From NCBI RefSeq assembly GCF_963082495.1, contig NZ_CAUJAN010000004.1, positions 266,001-330,000 of the forward strand: a stretch of 64,000 nucleotides of DNA, written 5' to 3'. Of this stretch, positions 26,912 through 35,641 are shown one piece after another. This stretch comes from Methanobrevibacter sp. V74 (GTDB taxonomy: Archaea > Methanobacteriota > Methanobacteria > Methanobacteriales > Methanobacteriaceae). The notes beneath the pieces were generated by a model. The model had not been told where the DNA came from. It made no database searches and saw nothing but the letters and a program-made list of their open reading frames with translations. Each line of letters begins with the position of its first letter. Positions within the stretch are counted from its first letter, which is position 1. The translations under genes were made by a program, and so were the position numbers.

Positions 26912-27721
26912 CTTATCACTAATCCTTTGAATAAATTACTTCATTTCGTTTTATATTCACGTTTTCCGCCAATCAGAAGTCTGACATATTATCCATGCCA
27001 CACACAAAGGCGCGGTATCCATTATAGTTATTATTCCCACAATTTCCTATTGTCTTTCGACTGTTAATGGCTTTTGCTTTCTCTGATATCCTCTACCTCC
27101 TAAGGAATTAGGTTTCATTCACAATCCACTTACTCACAAATAGTTGTGAGACCTTGTGAGGCTTACCAAGTTGATCTACTTCAGAAGCGAATGAATTAAG
27201 GTTCAATCTTTACTCCGACAATTACTATAAGATTATGACTAAATAATCATGTACTAACTGATTATTTCTATGAATTTACATTCAATAGTAGTTAAATTAA
27301 ATTTAACATTGCATTCTGCCTATTGGTTTGGTTTACGAAGCTTGCAATTGTTCACTGTCGTTAACCTTTTTCATTCTTTCCCTAGCCATAAACATGATGA
27401 ATGCTTTATATTTATTTAGGCATAATATCATGCAACCTCATAATCAATCACTCAATTATAAGTTTCAATAGGGAAAATCCCGTCATAACTGTGATTGAAA
27501 TAAAATTTCACTGATTTAAATGGGAAATAGACCCTAACTTGTCGCACTAATACTTTTCAAATGCCCTTGGAAAAAATGAATATTAGATAATTATACATAT
27601 TAAGTAACATCACTCATTTTTACAGTTTATGAAATTGCATATAAACGACCATATGCACTTTCAAAAGCATTAAATAATGATGAAACACAATATTATATTG
27701 AAAAAATAAAAAGGCGATATT

Positions 27722-28636
27722 ATGGTTAAAAACAGAGATTTAGTAGCGGTTGGCCACTCTGCTCATGATTATATTATAAGAGTGCCTAAATTTCCAAAAG
27801 CTAATTTTTCAGCTCCCATAACCAATATGGAAACTTTTAATGGTGGGGCGGCTGCAAATGTGGCTTGTGTTGGAGCGAAGTTAGGATTGAAAACCTCCCT
27901 TGTTTCAGCTGTCGGTGGGGATTTCAAAAAAAACGAATATTATGAACATATGCAAAATTTAGGTGTCGATACTGATTCATTAATTATAGTTCCTGGCGAA
28001 GCAACACCTACAGCATTTGTCTTAACTGACGATAATGATGACCAGATCAGTTATTTCTACTGGGGTGCAGCACGTGAATTTGCAGAAAGCAAAGTACCGG
28101 CAGCAGCTATTAAAAATGCTGAAGCAGTTCATTTAGCTACCGGTGATCCTAATTTTAATTGGAAATGTTCACAAGAAGCCAAGGATGAAGATTTGCTTGT
28201 TTCATTTGATCCCGGTCAGGATCTTGGAATGTATGATACTAAAAAACTATGTGACGTTATTAAAAATACGACAATACTATTTGGAAATCATCATGAAATT
28301 GAAAGAATCCTTGATGCACTTGAAGTTGATTTAGACGGCCTTAGAGCTCTTGGACCTAAAATAATCGTTAAAACTTGCGGCGATATCGGTAGTGAAATTT
28401 ATTCAAACGAGGAAAAAATTATTATCGATGCTGTTAAAAGAGATGCAGTTGACCCAACAGGTGCTGGAGATTCCTACAGAGCCGGATTTTTATCAAGATT
28501 CTTAAATGGAGAATCACTTGAAGAATCTGCTAAATTTGCATCATCAGTTTCATCATTTATCGTTGAACATCAAGGTTGTCAAACCAATATGCCTACTTTT
28601 GATGAAGCATTTGAAAGAATGAATGAATTTTATTAA
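27722..28636 (+). CDS. PfkB-family carbohydrate or nucleoside kinase
   Basis: A 304-residue ribokinase-like kinase. The N-terminal sugar-binding region has TFNGGAAANVACVGAKLG (about 38-55). The C-terminal signature DPTGAGDSYRAGFLSRF (about 242-258) contains the catalytic base in GAGD and the anion hole. Members phosphorylate sugars or nucleosides with ATP; archaeal methanogen members include nucleoside kinases, so substrate is left open. The start follows AGGCGAT. The upstream neighbour is the group II intron. The stop is enclosed in a short hairpin (GAATT/AATTC) followed by T-rich sequence. Confidence 0.88.
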   Translation: MVKNRDLVAVGHSAHDYIIRVPKFPKANFSAPITNMETFNGGAAANVACVGAKLGLKTSLVSAVGGDFKKNEYYEHMQNLGVDTDSLIIVPGEATPTAFVLTDDNDDQISYFYWGAAREFAESKVPAAAIKNAEAVHLATGDPNFNWKCSQEAKDEDLLVSFDPGQDLGMYDTKKLCDVIKNTTILFGNHHEIERILDALEVDLDGLRALGPKIIVKTCGDIGSEIYSNEEKIIIDAVKRDAVDPTGAGDSYRAGFLSRFLNGESLEESAKFASSVSSFIVEHQGCQTNMPTFDEAFERMNEFY

Positions 28637-28868
28637 TTCTTTTATTTTTTCAATTATACTTTATTTTTCTCAAAACACCTTTATTTTTGTTATATCTACA
28701 TAAAATTTACTATTTTTTAAAAAAAACTTGATTTAAATCAATAAAGTTGGAATTAAAAAATATCCTACTAATTTAAATACTATTAAATTAAAATAAGAAA
28801 TTATCAACTTTATATGATAAGAGTATAAAGTAAATTTGACTATTTTAAATCTATGTGGAGAGATAATA

Positions 28869-30167
28869 ATGACACAAATCAGTGATGCTAAAAAAGGCAT
28901 TTTAACAGAGGAAATGAAGCATGTTGCCAAAATTGAAGGTGTAAGTGAAGATTTTATTTTAAAATCCGTGGCAGAAGGCACTATTGTAATACCTGGAAAT
29001 GTTCACAGAGACATTGAAGCTGCAGGTATTGGAGCAGGACTTAGAACAAAAGTGAATGCGACAGTGGGAACATCAACCGACATTGTTAATTTCGATGAAG
29101 AAGTGGAAAAGGCACAAATTGCAATTGACCATGGCGCAGACTGCTTAATGGAGTTAAGTATTGGTGGAGACTTGGATGTAATAAGAAGAAGAGTTTTAGA
29201 CATGTTCCCACTACCTGTAGGTTCAGTGCCAGTCTACCAAGCAGCGATTGAAACTATAAGGGAAGAAGGTTCCGTAGTCTACATGGAAGAAGATAAATTA
29301 TTCAACACCATTGAAAAACAAGCAAAAGATGGTATTGACTTTATGGCAATCCACAGCAGCATTAACATTGAAACATTAACCAGACTCAAAAGACAAGGCC
29401 GCGTAACTGGACTTGTATCCCGTGGAGGATCATTCATGTCCGGTTGGATTGTGGAAAACGAAAAAGAAAACCCACTATACGAAAACTTCGATTACGTATT
29501 AGAAATCGCAAAAGAACACGATGTAGTATTATCTCTTGCAAACGGTATGAGAGCAGGATCTATTGCTGATTCGACCGACAGGGCACAAATACAGGAATTG
29601 ATTATATTAGGCGAATTAATTGACAGATCCCGTGAAGCAGGAGTACAATGTATGATTGAAGGTCCAGGACACATTCCAATTAATGAAATTCCAACAAATG
29701 TAATGATTCAAAAGAAAATGTGTTCAAATGCACCTTTCTACATGCTTGGACCTATCGTATGTGACGTAGCACCAGGTTATGACCACATCGTATCGGCTAT
29801 TGGAGCTGCATCCTCTGCAAAAGCAGGTGCTGACTTTATCTGCTATGTAACTCCAGCAGAACATTTAGCTCTCCCAGACCCTGATGATGTAAAAGAAGGA
29901 GTTATTGCAACTAAAATAGGAGCATATGCAGGAGATTTGGCAACTGGTAGAATCGACGGCACACAAGACCTCGCGATGGCAGAAGCTCGTAAAAAACTTG
30001 ATTGGGAAGCACAATATGAATGTGCAATGTTTCCTGAAGCTGCACGTGCAAAAAGAGACCAAAGACCACCTGAAGAAGAAGACACCTGTACCATGTGTGG
30101 CAACTACTGTGCAGTAAAAATCGTGAACGAATGGTTAGACCAATCTGATTCTGAATTAATTAAATAG
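28869..30167 (+). CDS. thiC: Phosphomethylpyrimidine synthase ThiC
   Basis: A 432-residue radical SAM enzyme converting aminoimidazole ribotide into hydroxymethylpyrimidine phosphate for thiamine. Core blocks include [13 protein letters not shown] (about 42), SIGGDLD (about 98), [10 protein letters not shown] (about 190), [15 protein letters not shown] (about 265), and [14 protein letters not shown] (about 293). The atypical cluster motif [11 protein letters not shown] is at the C-terminus (about 411). The ATG at 28869 is preferred over one 33 nt upstream because of GTGGAGAG before it. No TPP riboswitch was found in the leader (28637-28868). Confidence 0.95.
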   Translation: MTQISDAKKGILTEEMKHVAKIEGVSEDFILKSVAEGTIVIPGNVHRDIEAAGIGAGLRTKVNATVGTSTDIVNFDEEVEKAQIAIDHGADCLMELSIGGDLDVIRRRVLDMFPLPVGSVPVYQAAIETIREEGSVVYMEEDKLFNTIEKQAKDGIDFMAIHSSINIETLTRLKRQGRVTGLVSRGGSFMSGWIVENEKENPLYENFDYVLEIAKEHDVVLSLANGMRAGSIADSTDRAQIQELIILGELIDRSREAGVQCMIEGPGHIPINEIPTNVMIQKKMCSNAPFYMLGPIVCDVAPGYDHIVSAIGAASSAKAGADFICYVTPAEHLALPDPDDVKEGVIATKIGAYAGDLATGRIDGTQDLAMAEARKKLDWEAQYECAMFPEAARAKRDQRPPEEEDTCTMCGNYCAVKIVNEWLDQSDSELIK

Positions 30168-30200
30168 ATATCCCATCTATTTAATTCTCTTTTTTATTAT
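30158..30200 (+). terminator. thiC terminator, 12-bp stop-embedded hairpin
   Basis: AATTAAATAGAT (30158-30169) pairs perfectly with ATCTATTTAATT (30175-30186), loop ATCCC, followed by CTCTTTTTTATT. The stop TAG is 30165-30167. Confidence 0.85.
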
Positions 30201-30614
30201 TTGATATGTGAGATAAAATTTATTCCCTTTATTATTCTGGCATGTATTTTTCTTCGACATGTATCGTATAAAAGCAGAGATATGTTCTATTTCCATATTC
30301 TGATTACAATCATCTATTTAAATTATTTACCTATAGGCCGTACTGTTTTCTTTTCCTTAGAGTTTTATAGGGGATATGCATCCCAATTAGTTTAGAATAT
30401 TGTGTTTAAAAAATAATAGATAATTACCCAATACTTAAATAAAATTAATTAATATTCTAAACAAACTACTATCATCACTTGAATATCTCTGAATATCAAA
30501 AAAATGCCGCACGAGTTTTTTAAAAAGACAAATCGATATAATATTTTTATATTATTAAATATAAAAACAAGATTAATATAAAACTTATTTTTATTATTAT
30601 AATGGAGAATATAG
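30200..30614. other. Intergenic region thiC-lysS
   Basis: 415 bp, AT-rich. A 64-codon open frame at 30201-30395 has no ribosome binding site and no recognisable features, so it is not called. TATA-like sequence near 30541-30560 and GGAG before 30615 belong to lysS. Nothing else stands out. Confidence 0.5.
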
Positions 30615-32198
30615 ATGACACATTGGATTGAAAATGTAGCTACTGAACTGGCTAAAAAAGATACAGAAGAACATATTATTGCAAGTGGAACATCCATATC
30701 AGGTTCCATTCATATTGGAAACTCATGCGATATTTTTATAGCTAACGCAATCGGTAAAAAATTAAGAGAAATGGGAAAAGAGGCAAAAACAATCTGGATT
30801 GCTGATGACCACGATCCTTTAAGAAAAGTCCCATATCCTTTACCTGAAGATTATGACAAATACCTGGGGATGCCATATTCAATGATTCCATGCCCTGACG
30901 GTTGTTGTGATAACTTTGTAGAACACTTTGAAAAACCTTTGCTTTCAGTGATGGAAGATTATGGAATTGAAATGGAAACCAAATCCGGTTTTGAAATGTA
31001 TAAAAACGGAGATTACCTTGACTACATTAGAACTTCACTTGAAAAAGTTGATGAAATCAAAGAAATCTTTAACGAATACAGAAGAGAAAAATTAGCAGAC
31101 GATTGGTTACCGTACAATCCGATTTGTGATGAATGCCATAGAGTAAATACCACTTACGCATATGACTACAATGGAGATACCATCAAATACAGATGCGAAT
31201 GTGGCCATGACGGTGAAATGGACATTAAATCTGGAAATGGTAAACTTACCTGGAGAGTTGAATGGGCGGCAAGATGGAAAATCTTTAAAACTACTTGCGA
31301 ACCATTTGGAAAAGACCATGCAGCAAGTGGCGGATCATATGATGTAAGTAGCGTGATTTCAGAAAAAATATTCGACTATCCTGCACCATACCCAGTGCCA
31401 TACGAATGGATTACTCTTGATGGGGAAGCCATGAGTAAATCCCACGGTGTTTTCTTTGCTCCTGAAGAATGGTTAAAAGTTGGACCTGCAGAAAGCCTTA
31501 ATTACTATTTATTTAGATCAAAACCTATGAAAGCGAAAGATTTCTCACCAAAAATGCCTTTCTTAGACTTCATTGACCAGTTTGATACAGTTGAAAAAGT
31601 ATTCTACGATGAAATAGAAGCTCCATCTGAAAAAGAAGGTAAAAAATTCAAGGAAATCTATGAAATAGTTCAGATTAATGAAGGCAGCCCTCTGCCTTTC
31701 AGACCTTCATTTAGATTCTTAGTTAATGCTTATCAAATAGCTGGTGATGACCTTGAAAAAATATTCGGCATTCTTAAAAGGAATTCACAGTTAACTAAAA
31801 GCTTTGAAGATAAAGAATTCTGCGATTTAACTGAAACGGAATTAGCCCAATACAGACAAAGAGTTGATAATGTAATTTACTGGTTGGATACTTATGCACC
31901 TAAATTTGTTAAATTCCAAGTGCAAGAGAAAAGTATACCGAAATTACCTTTAACCACTGAACAAGACAAATTCTTAACTGACCTAGCCGGTTTGATGGAA
32001 ACTACTGAGTTCAGTGATGCAGCTGACCTGCACGATGCAATGTATGAAATCTTAGAAGCTCAAGAATTAAAACCGCAAAAAGGTTTCCAAGCTATTTATA
32101 AAATGATTCTTGGACAAAAACAAGGCCCAAGAGCGGCGTCATTCTTGTTGAGTTTAGACAAAGACTTTGTTGTAAAAAGATTAAGAAAAGAAGCTTAA
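30615..32198 (+). CDS. lysS: Lysyl-tRNA synthetase, class I
   Basis: A 527-residue class I enzyme, the form used by most archaea in place of the class II type. The HIGH-type motif is HIGNSCD (about 35-41), and the KMSKS-type motif is AMSKSHG (about 272-278). Zinc-binding cysteines appear in CDECHRV and CECGHDGE (about 175 and 198). It attaches lysine to tRNA-Lys in the cytosol. It appears monocistronic, with its own terminator. Confidence 0.96.
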   Translation: MTHWIENVATELAKKDTEEHIIASGTSISGSIHIGNSCDIFIANAIGKKLREMGKEAKTIWIADDHDPLRKVPYPLPEDYDKYLGMPYSMIPCPDGCCDNFVEHFEKPLLSVMEDYGIEMETKSGFEMYKNGDYLDYIRTSLEKVDEIKEIFNEYRREKLADDWLPYNPICDECHRVNTTYAYDYNGDTIKYRCECGHDGEMDIKSGNGKLTWRVEWAARWKIFKTTCEPFGKDHAASGGSYDVSSVISEKIFDYPAPYPVPYEWITLDGEAMSKSHGVFFAPEEWLKVGPAESLNYYLFRSKPMKAKDFSPKMPFLDFIDQFDTVEKVFYDEIEAPSEKEGKKFKEIYEIVQINEGSPLPFRPSFRFLVNAYQIAGDDLEKIFGILKRNSQLTKSFEDKEFCDLTETELAQYRQRVDNVIYWLDTYAPKFVKFQVQEKSIPKLPLTTEQDKFLTDLAGLMETTEFSDAADLHDAMYEILEAQELKPQKGFQAIYKMILGQKQGPRAASFLLSLDKDFVVKRLRKEA

Positions 32199-32216
32199 TC
32201 TTTTAACTTTTTATTT
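32178..32216 (+). terminator. lysS terminator, stop-embedded
   Basis: AGATTAAG (32178-32185) pairs with CTTAATCT (32194-32201) around an 8-nt loop; the stop TAA is 32196-32198. TTTTAACTTTTTATTT follows. Confidence 0.7.
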
Positions 32217-32267
32217 CTTCAGAACAGCGTTCGTGATTTTAATAATTTTCCCACTAGGAAGTAGAAT

Positions 32268-33479
32268 ATGGAAAATCCCACAGGAATTTTTACAAACACT
32301 TTAATATGGTTTGGTGTTGCAATATCAGTTTCTGAAATCGAAGCGGGCATTCAAATAGCTTCAGCGTCTTCACTAAATTCATTATGGCTTCCACTAGTCC
32401 TTGGACATGTACTTGGTGGAATATTGCTATTTTTCATTGGGTTTATTGGTGCAAAACTTCGAATAAATGCAATGGAAACAACAAAATCGGCTTTTGGCAA
32501 ATATGGATCCAAGTTTTTTGCAACATTGAATGTATTGCAATTAATTGCATGGGTAGCGGTATTGAATGCACAAGGAGCGGTTGCCCTTGTTAGCCTGAAT
32601 TTGCCAATATCTTTTGAGATGACTTCGGCTATTCTTGCAGCACTTGTTGGCCTATGGGTTTATATTGGACTTCAACGTTCAACAAAAATAACAACAAGCG
32701 TCATGTCGGTATTGATAGCCTTACTTGTGATATTGTCTGTTAAATTGTTCGTGTTCAGCACACCTGCTGGAGTGAATTCGATTTTTAGCAGCTCACAAGC
32801 GCTTAGTTTTTGGAATATCTTTGAAATTTCGATTGCAATGCCTATTTCATGGTTGCCTGTAATATCTGACTACACCAAGGATGTTGAAAATCCTGTTAAG
32901 GCTACAGCAGCATCAGCAATAGCATACACACTTGCAAGCCTATGGATGTATTTCATAGGAATTGGGGTTGTCAGCATTGGATCAAAAAACATTGCAGATG
33001 CCATACTCATAATGGGCCTTGGAACTCCTGGAGTCATAATCATGGTGTTTTCAACCGTGACTACAAACTTGTTAGCAACAAATTCGGCGGGGGAATCTGC
33101 AAAATCCATTTACAGCAGACTAAATCCCAAAATTGCAGGAGTTATAGTCAGCATCTTAAGTGTAGGAATTGCCATTTCAGGAATTATGAATCATTACATA
33201 GGTTTTCTTTACCTAATTTCATCAGTGTTTGCTCCAATGGCTGCAGTGCTACTGATTTCGTTTTACTTAAATAAAAATCATGACGACAATGTTATTCATT
33301 GGAAATGGAATATGTTTGCATGGTTTGTAGGATTTATGGTTTATCAATTGGCCGGATTATTCGATTCGGTTGTCTTAGGACCAACATTACTTTCAATTAT
33401 AGTTTCGGCAACACTTACATATGTCTATGTATTATTGCAAAATATATATCATGTTAAAACATTGAAAAGAAACTATTAA
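32268..33479 (+). CDS. NCS1-type cytosine or hydroxymethylpyrimidine permease
   Basis: A 403-residue integral membrane protein with about 12 hydrophobic helices, of the purine-cytosine permease (CodB/CytX) type. The N-terminus (FGVAISVSEIEAGIQIA) has the acidic residue pattern of the first helix in this family. Two roles fit the context: uptake of hydroxymethylpyrimidine (CytX-like; thiC is nearby) or of cytosine (CodB-like; a cytosine deaminase gene lies convergently at 33871-34341). The sequence alone does not decide. The start is near a weak RBS, AGGAAG. Confidence 0.82.
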   Translation: MENPTGIFTNTLIWFGVAISVSEIEAGIQIASASSLNSLWLPLVLGHVLGGILLFFIGFIGAKLRINAMETTKSAFGKYGSKFFATLNVLQLIAWVAVLNAQGAVALVSLNLPISFEMTSAILAALVGLWVYIGLQRSTKITTSVMSVLIALLVILSVKLFVFSTPAGVNSIFSSSQALSFWNIFEISIAMPISWLPVISDYTKDVENPVKATAASAIAYTLASLWMYFIGIGVVSIGSKNIADAILIMGLGTPGVIIMVFSTVTTNLLATNSAGESAKSIYSRLNPKIAGVIVSILSVGIAISGIMNHYIGFLYLISSVFAPMAAVLLISFYLNKNHDDNVIHWKWNMFAWFVGFMVYQLAGLFDSVVLGPTLLSIIVSATLTYVYVLLQNIYHVKTLKRNY

Positions 33480-33491
33480 ATCCTATTAACA

Positions 33492-33869
33492 TTAAATTAA
33501 ACTTTTAAATTCTTTTTTCATTAAAAGTTCATCAACAAATTGATAATCTAATTTTTCAAATATCTCAACCAAAATGTCTTCGCGACTATCGAAATTAACT
33601 ACAACACTTTTAAATTCATAATCCATAGCTATTTTCTCAAGTTGCCTAATTAATTTATAAGATATTTTTTCACGATTATCATAAGAGTTTAAAAATAAGG
33701 TGGTGATTTCAGCAGATTTTGAGTCATATGCCTTAAAACTAGCGCAACCTACTGTCTTTTTATAATTATTTAAGAGTAAAGCTATCTGAGGACCTTCAAC
33801 ACTGCATCCGAAAGATTTGCAGAATTCAATAAATCTTTCATCGTTCTCATCTGTTACTACTATTTCCAT
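33492..33869 (-). CDS. GNAT-type acetyltransferase-like protein
   Basis: A 125-residue protein with the beta-alpha pattern of small GNAT enzymes (SAEITTLFLNSYDNREKISYKLIRQLEKIA in the acetyl-CoA-binding position), but without the clear RxxGxG/A loop, so the match is weak. The start at 33869 is chosen because it lies one nt after the deaminase stop, suggesting translational coupling; an upstream in-frame start would overlap that gene by 56 nt. The substrate is unknown. Confidence 0.55.
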   Translation of the reverse strand: MEIVVTDENDERFIEFCKSFGCSVEGPQIALLLNNYKKTVGCASFKAYDSKSAEITTLFLNSYDNREKISYKLIRQLEKIAMDYEFKSVVVNFDSREDILVEIFEKLDYQFVDELLMKKEFKSLI

Positions 33870-33870
33870 T

Positions 33871-34341
33871 TTATCTTGATTCTGTAGTGTTTCCGACTTT
33901 ATTAAGTTCATCATCCCAAATTTCACAATTATTACATGAGAATTCTAAAAATAAATCACGACATGTAATATCGTTTAATACAACTACTTCAACATCATTA
34001 CATTTTAATAAGTTTTCAGCACCCATCAATGTAGTATTGTCTCCAATTACAACACGGGGAATATTATATAATATTACAGCACCTGAACACATTGGACAAG
34101 GTGACAATGTAGTATATAAACAGCATCTTCTGTAATCATCATAACATAAGCGACCCGCATTTTCTATTGCATCCATTTCAGCATGTAAAATTACGGAATT
34201 GTTTTGAATAAGACGATTATGTCCTCTGGATATTATTTCGCCATCCCTAACAAGTACAGATCCAATAGGAAGACCTCCTTCAGCTAAAGATTTTTCAGCT
34301 TCCTTAATAGCTTCGCTCATAAAATAATTATCAGATTTCAT
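33871..34341 (-). CDS. Cytosine deaminase, fungal/TadA-like type
   Basis: A 156-residue zinc deaminase. The active site is HAEMDAIENAGR (H and catalytic E, about 54-65) with PCPMCSGA (about 82-89). The sequence around ENAGRL, LYTTLSPCPMCSGA and YNIPRVVIGDN, and the EVVVLND tail, closely follow the layout of yeast cytosine deaminase (158 residues), more than tRNA-specific TadA. It is expected to deaminate cytosine, or a related pyrimidine, to uracil. The permease gene lies convergently downstream. The match is recalled from memory and not searched. Confidence 0.82.
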   Translation of the reverse strand: MKSDNYFMSEAIKEAEKSLAEGGLPIGSVLVRDGEIISRGHNRLIQNNSVILHAEMDAIENAGRLCYDDYRRCCLYTTLSPCPMCSGAVILYNIPRVVIGDNTTLMGAENLLKCNDVEVVVLNDITCRDLFLEFSCNNCEIWDDELNKVGNTTESR

Positions 34342-34376
34342 GAAAAAAATAATGTTATAAATGAAATTTAATTCAT

Positions 34377-35480
34377 TTATTTGAATCTAGTGAATAATCC
34401 TTTTTTATTGGATTCTTTTTCTAATGCATCTTCAAGTTTTTTGACTCGTTTTCTTAAATTTGAAATTGTTTTACCGTTTTCATTAGATAATTTATCATAA
34501 GTGCTCTCTTTAATTTTTAATTGAGTGTTAAGAGCAGATATTTCTTCTTTGTAAACAGAAATTTCCTTTTCATTTTTTGCATCAAGTTCATCTTTATAAT
34601 TTCCAAGGTTAAGGATTTCAGATCTTAGTTTGTCAATTTCTTCTGAAAGAGAAATGTTTTCTTTTCTTGCACTAGACAATTTTCTTTTTAACTCATTGAC
34701 TTCTTTAGATAACTTAGAATTATCCTTTAAAAGTTTTTCAATATCGGTTTCATCAAGTTTAGCTTTAAGATCAGATATTTTAGATTCCAAATCTTTTTTA
34801 AGGTTAGCTAGTTTGGATTCGAATTTATCAGATTTTACTTTATAAACTGCTCTTTCAGCACCTAATTTAACAATATTATTACTTAAATCCGCATTAATAT
34901 CTAATTGGTCAAAGTATTTTCTAGTGGATTTTTCAAGCGCTCGAGTTAATTCATTTTTAAGTTTTTTAAGCTCGGCATTTTCCTTTTTAAGATCGGGAAT
35001 TAGTTTGTTAGTTAAGTAGTTAAGTTCATCTGATTGATTAGATAATTTTTTATCTTTTTCATCTAACTTATCTTTAAATTCATCTAATTTAGAAGGTTTT
35101 TGTTTTGGTTGTTTTTTAGGTTCTTCAACATCCTCTTCACCAGATTCTTCAACTGTTTCTTCAACTACCGGTTCAGGAACTTCCTCATCAACTTCCACAA
35201 TAGGATCTTCAACAATGTCCTCATCAGCCACTTCCTCATCAACTACCGGTTCAGGAACTTCCTCTTCAACAGATTCTTCGACTAATGACTTTTCTTCTCC
35301 AATAGCCTCTGGTTTTTCATCAATAGTTTCTTCAACTACAGGATCAGGAACTTTATTTTCAGCAACTGGTTCCTTAACAACTTTTTTATCTGTTTTAACT
35401 ACACGTTTGTTTTTTAATTTATCTAAATCTAATTTTACTTTTTGCCCATACATAGCATTTAATGGTTTATCATCAGACAT
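34377..35480 (-). CDS. Long coiled-coil protein with acidic Pro-Glu-Val repeats
   Basis: A 367-residue cytosolic protein. Residues 30-130 are a disordered acidic region with repeated EEVPEPVV(D/E)E units. Residues 130-350 are an almost uninterrupted coiled coil (LKKENAELKKLKNELTRALE; LRSEILNLGNYKDELDAK). The C-terminus is basic (KKGLFTRFK). The ATG at 35480 with GGTGAT 4 nt upstream is chosen over an extended frame 54 nt earlier. It is divergent from polC with about 160 bp between. A structural or chromosome/cell-division scaffold role is possible but only a guess. Confidence 0.75.
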   Translation of the reverse strand: MSDDKPLNAMYGQKVKLDLDKLKNKRVVKTDKKVVKEPVAENKVPDPVVEETIDEKPEAIGEEKSLVEESVEEEVPEPVVDEEVADEDIVEDPIVEVDEEVPEPVVEETVEESGEEDVEEPKKQPKQKPSKLDEFKDKLDEKDKKLSNQSDELNYLTNKLIPDLKKENAELKKLKNELTRALEKSTRKYFDQLDINADLSNNIVKLGAERAVYKVKSDKFESKLANLKKDLESKISDLKAKLDETDIEKLLKDNSKLSKEVNELKRKLSSARKENISLSEEIDKLRSEILNLGNYKDELDAKNEKEISVYKEEISALNTQLKIKESTYDKLSNENGKTISNLRKRVKKLEDALEKESNKKGLFTRFK

Positions 35481-35641
35481 TAAAATCACCATAATAACAA
35501 TACTACTTAATATAAATTCAACTACGATATACACTAATAGATTAATATCTTGAGATATTTAAGTATTATTAAAAAAAATTTTAATAATCATGAAAACTAA
35601 TAGTAACATACTAAATTAATTTTGTAACTTGTGGCGATACA

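Larger units (their letters stand above)
26590..27547 (-). mobile_element. Group II intron with truncated intron-encoded protein
   Basis: On the minus strand the 5' end reads GTGCGACAAGTTAGGG (from 27547), matching the group II GUGYG consensus. Near the 3' end lies a full domain V (26616-26650). A short hairpin after it would be domain VI. Between them, remnants of the reverse transcriptase N-terminus are legible (26708-26911), and the rest of the protein is missing. Total about 958 bp. The exact 3' end is uncertain by several bases; 26590 gives the expected terminal AY. It occupies nearly all of the 1.1-kb gap between the ModE-like regulator and the PfkB gene, transcribed opposite to both. 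Confidence 0.85.

Noticed and set aside
26867-27067. Plus-strand ORF of 66 codons
   Set aside because: It lies antisense to the group II intron's RT remnant and intron core.
28637-28868. TPP riboswitch upstream of thiC
   Set aside because: No CTGAGA or other conserved thi-box sequence could be found.
30201-30395. 64-codon ORF between thiC and lysS
   Set aside because: No ribosome binding site, no recognisable features, and it starts just after the thiC terminator.
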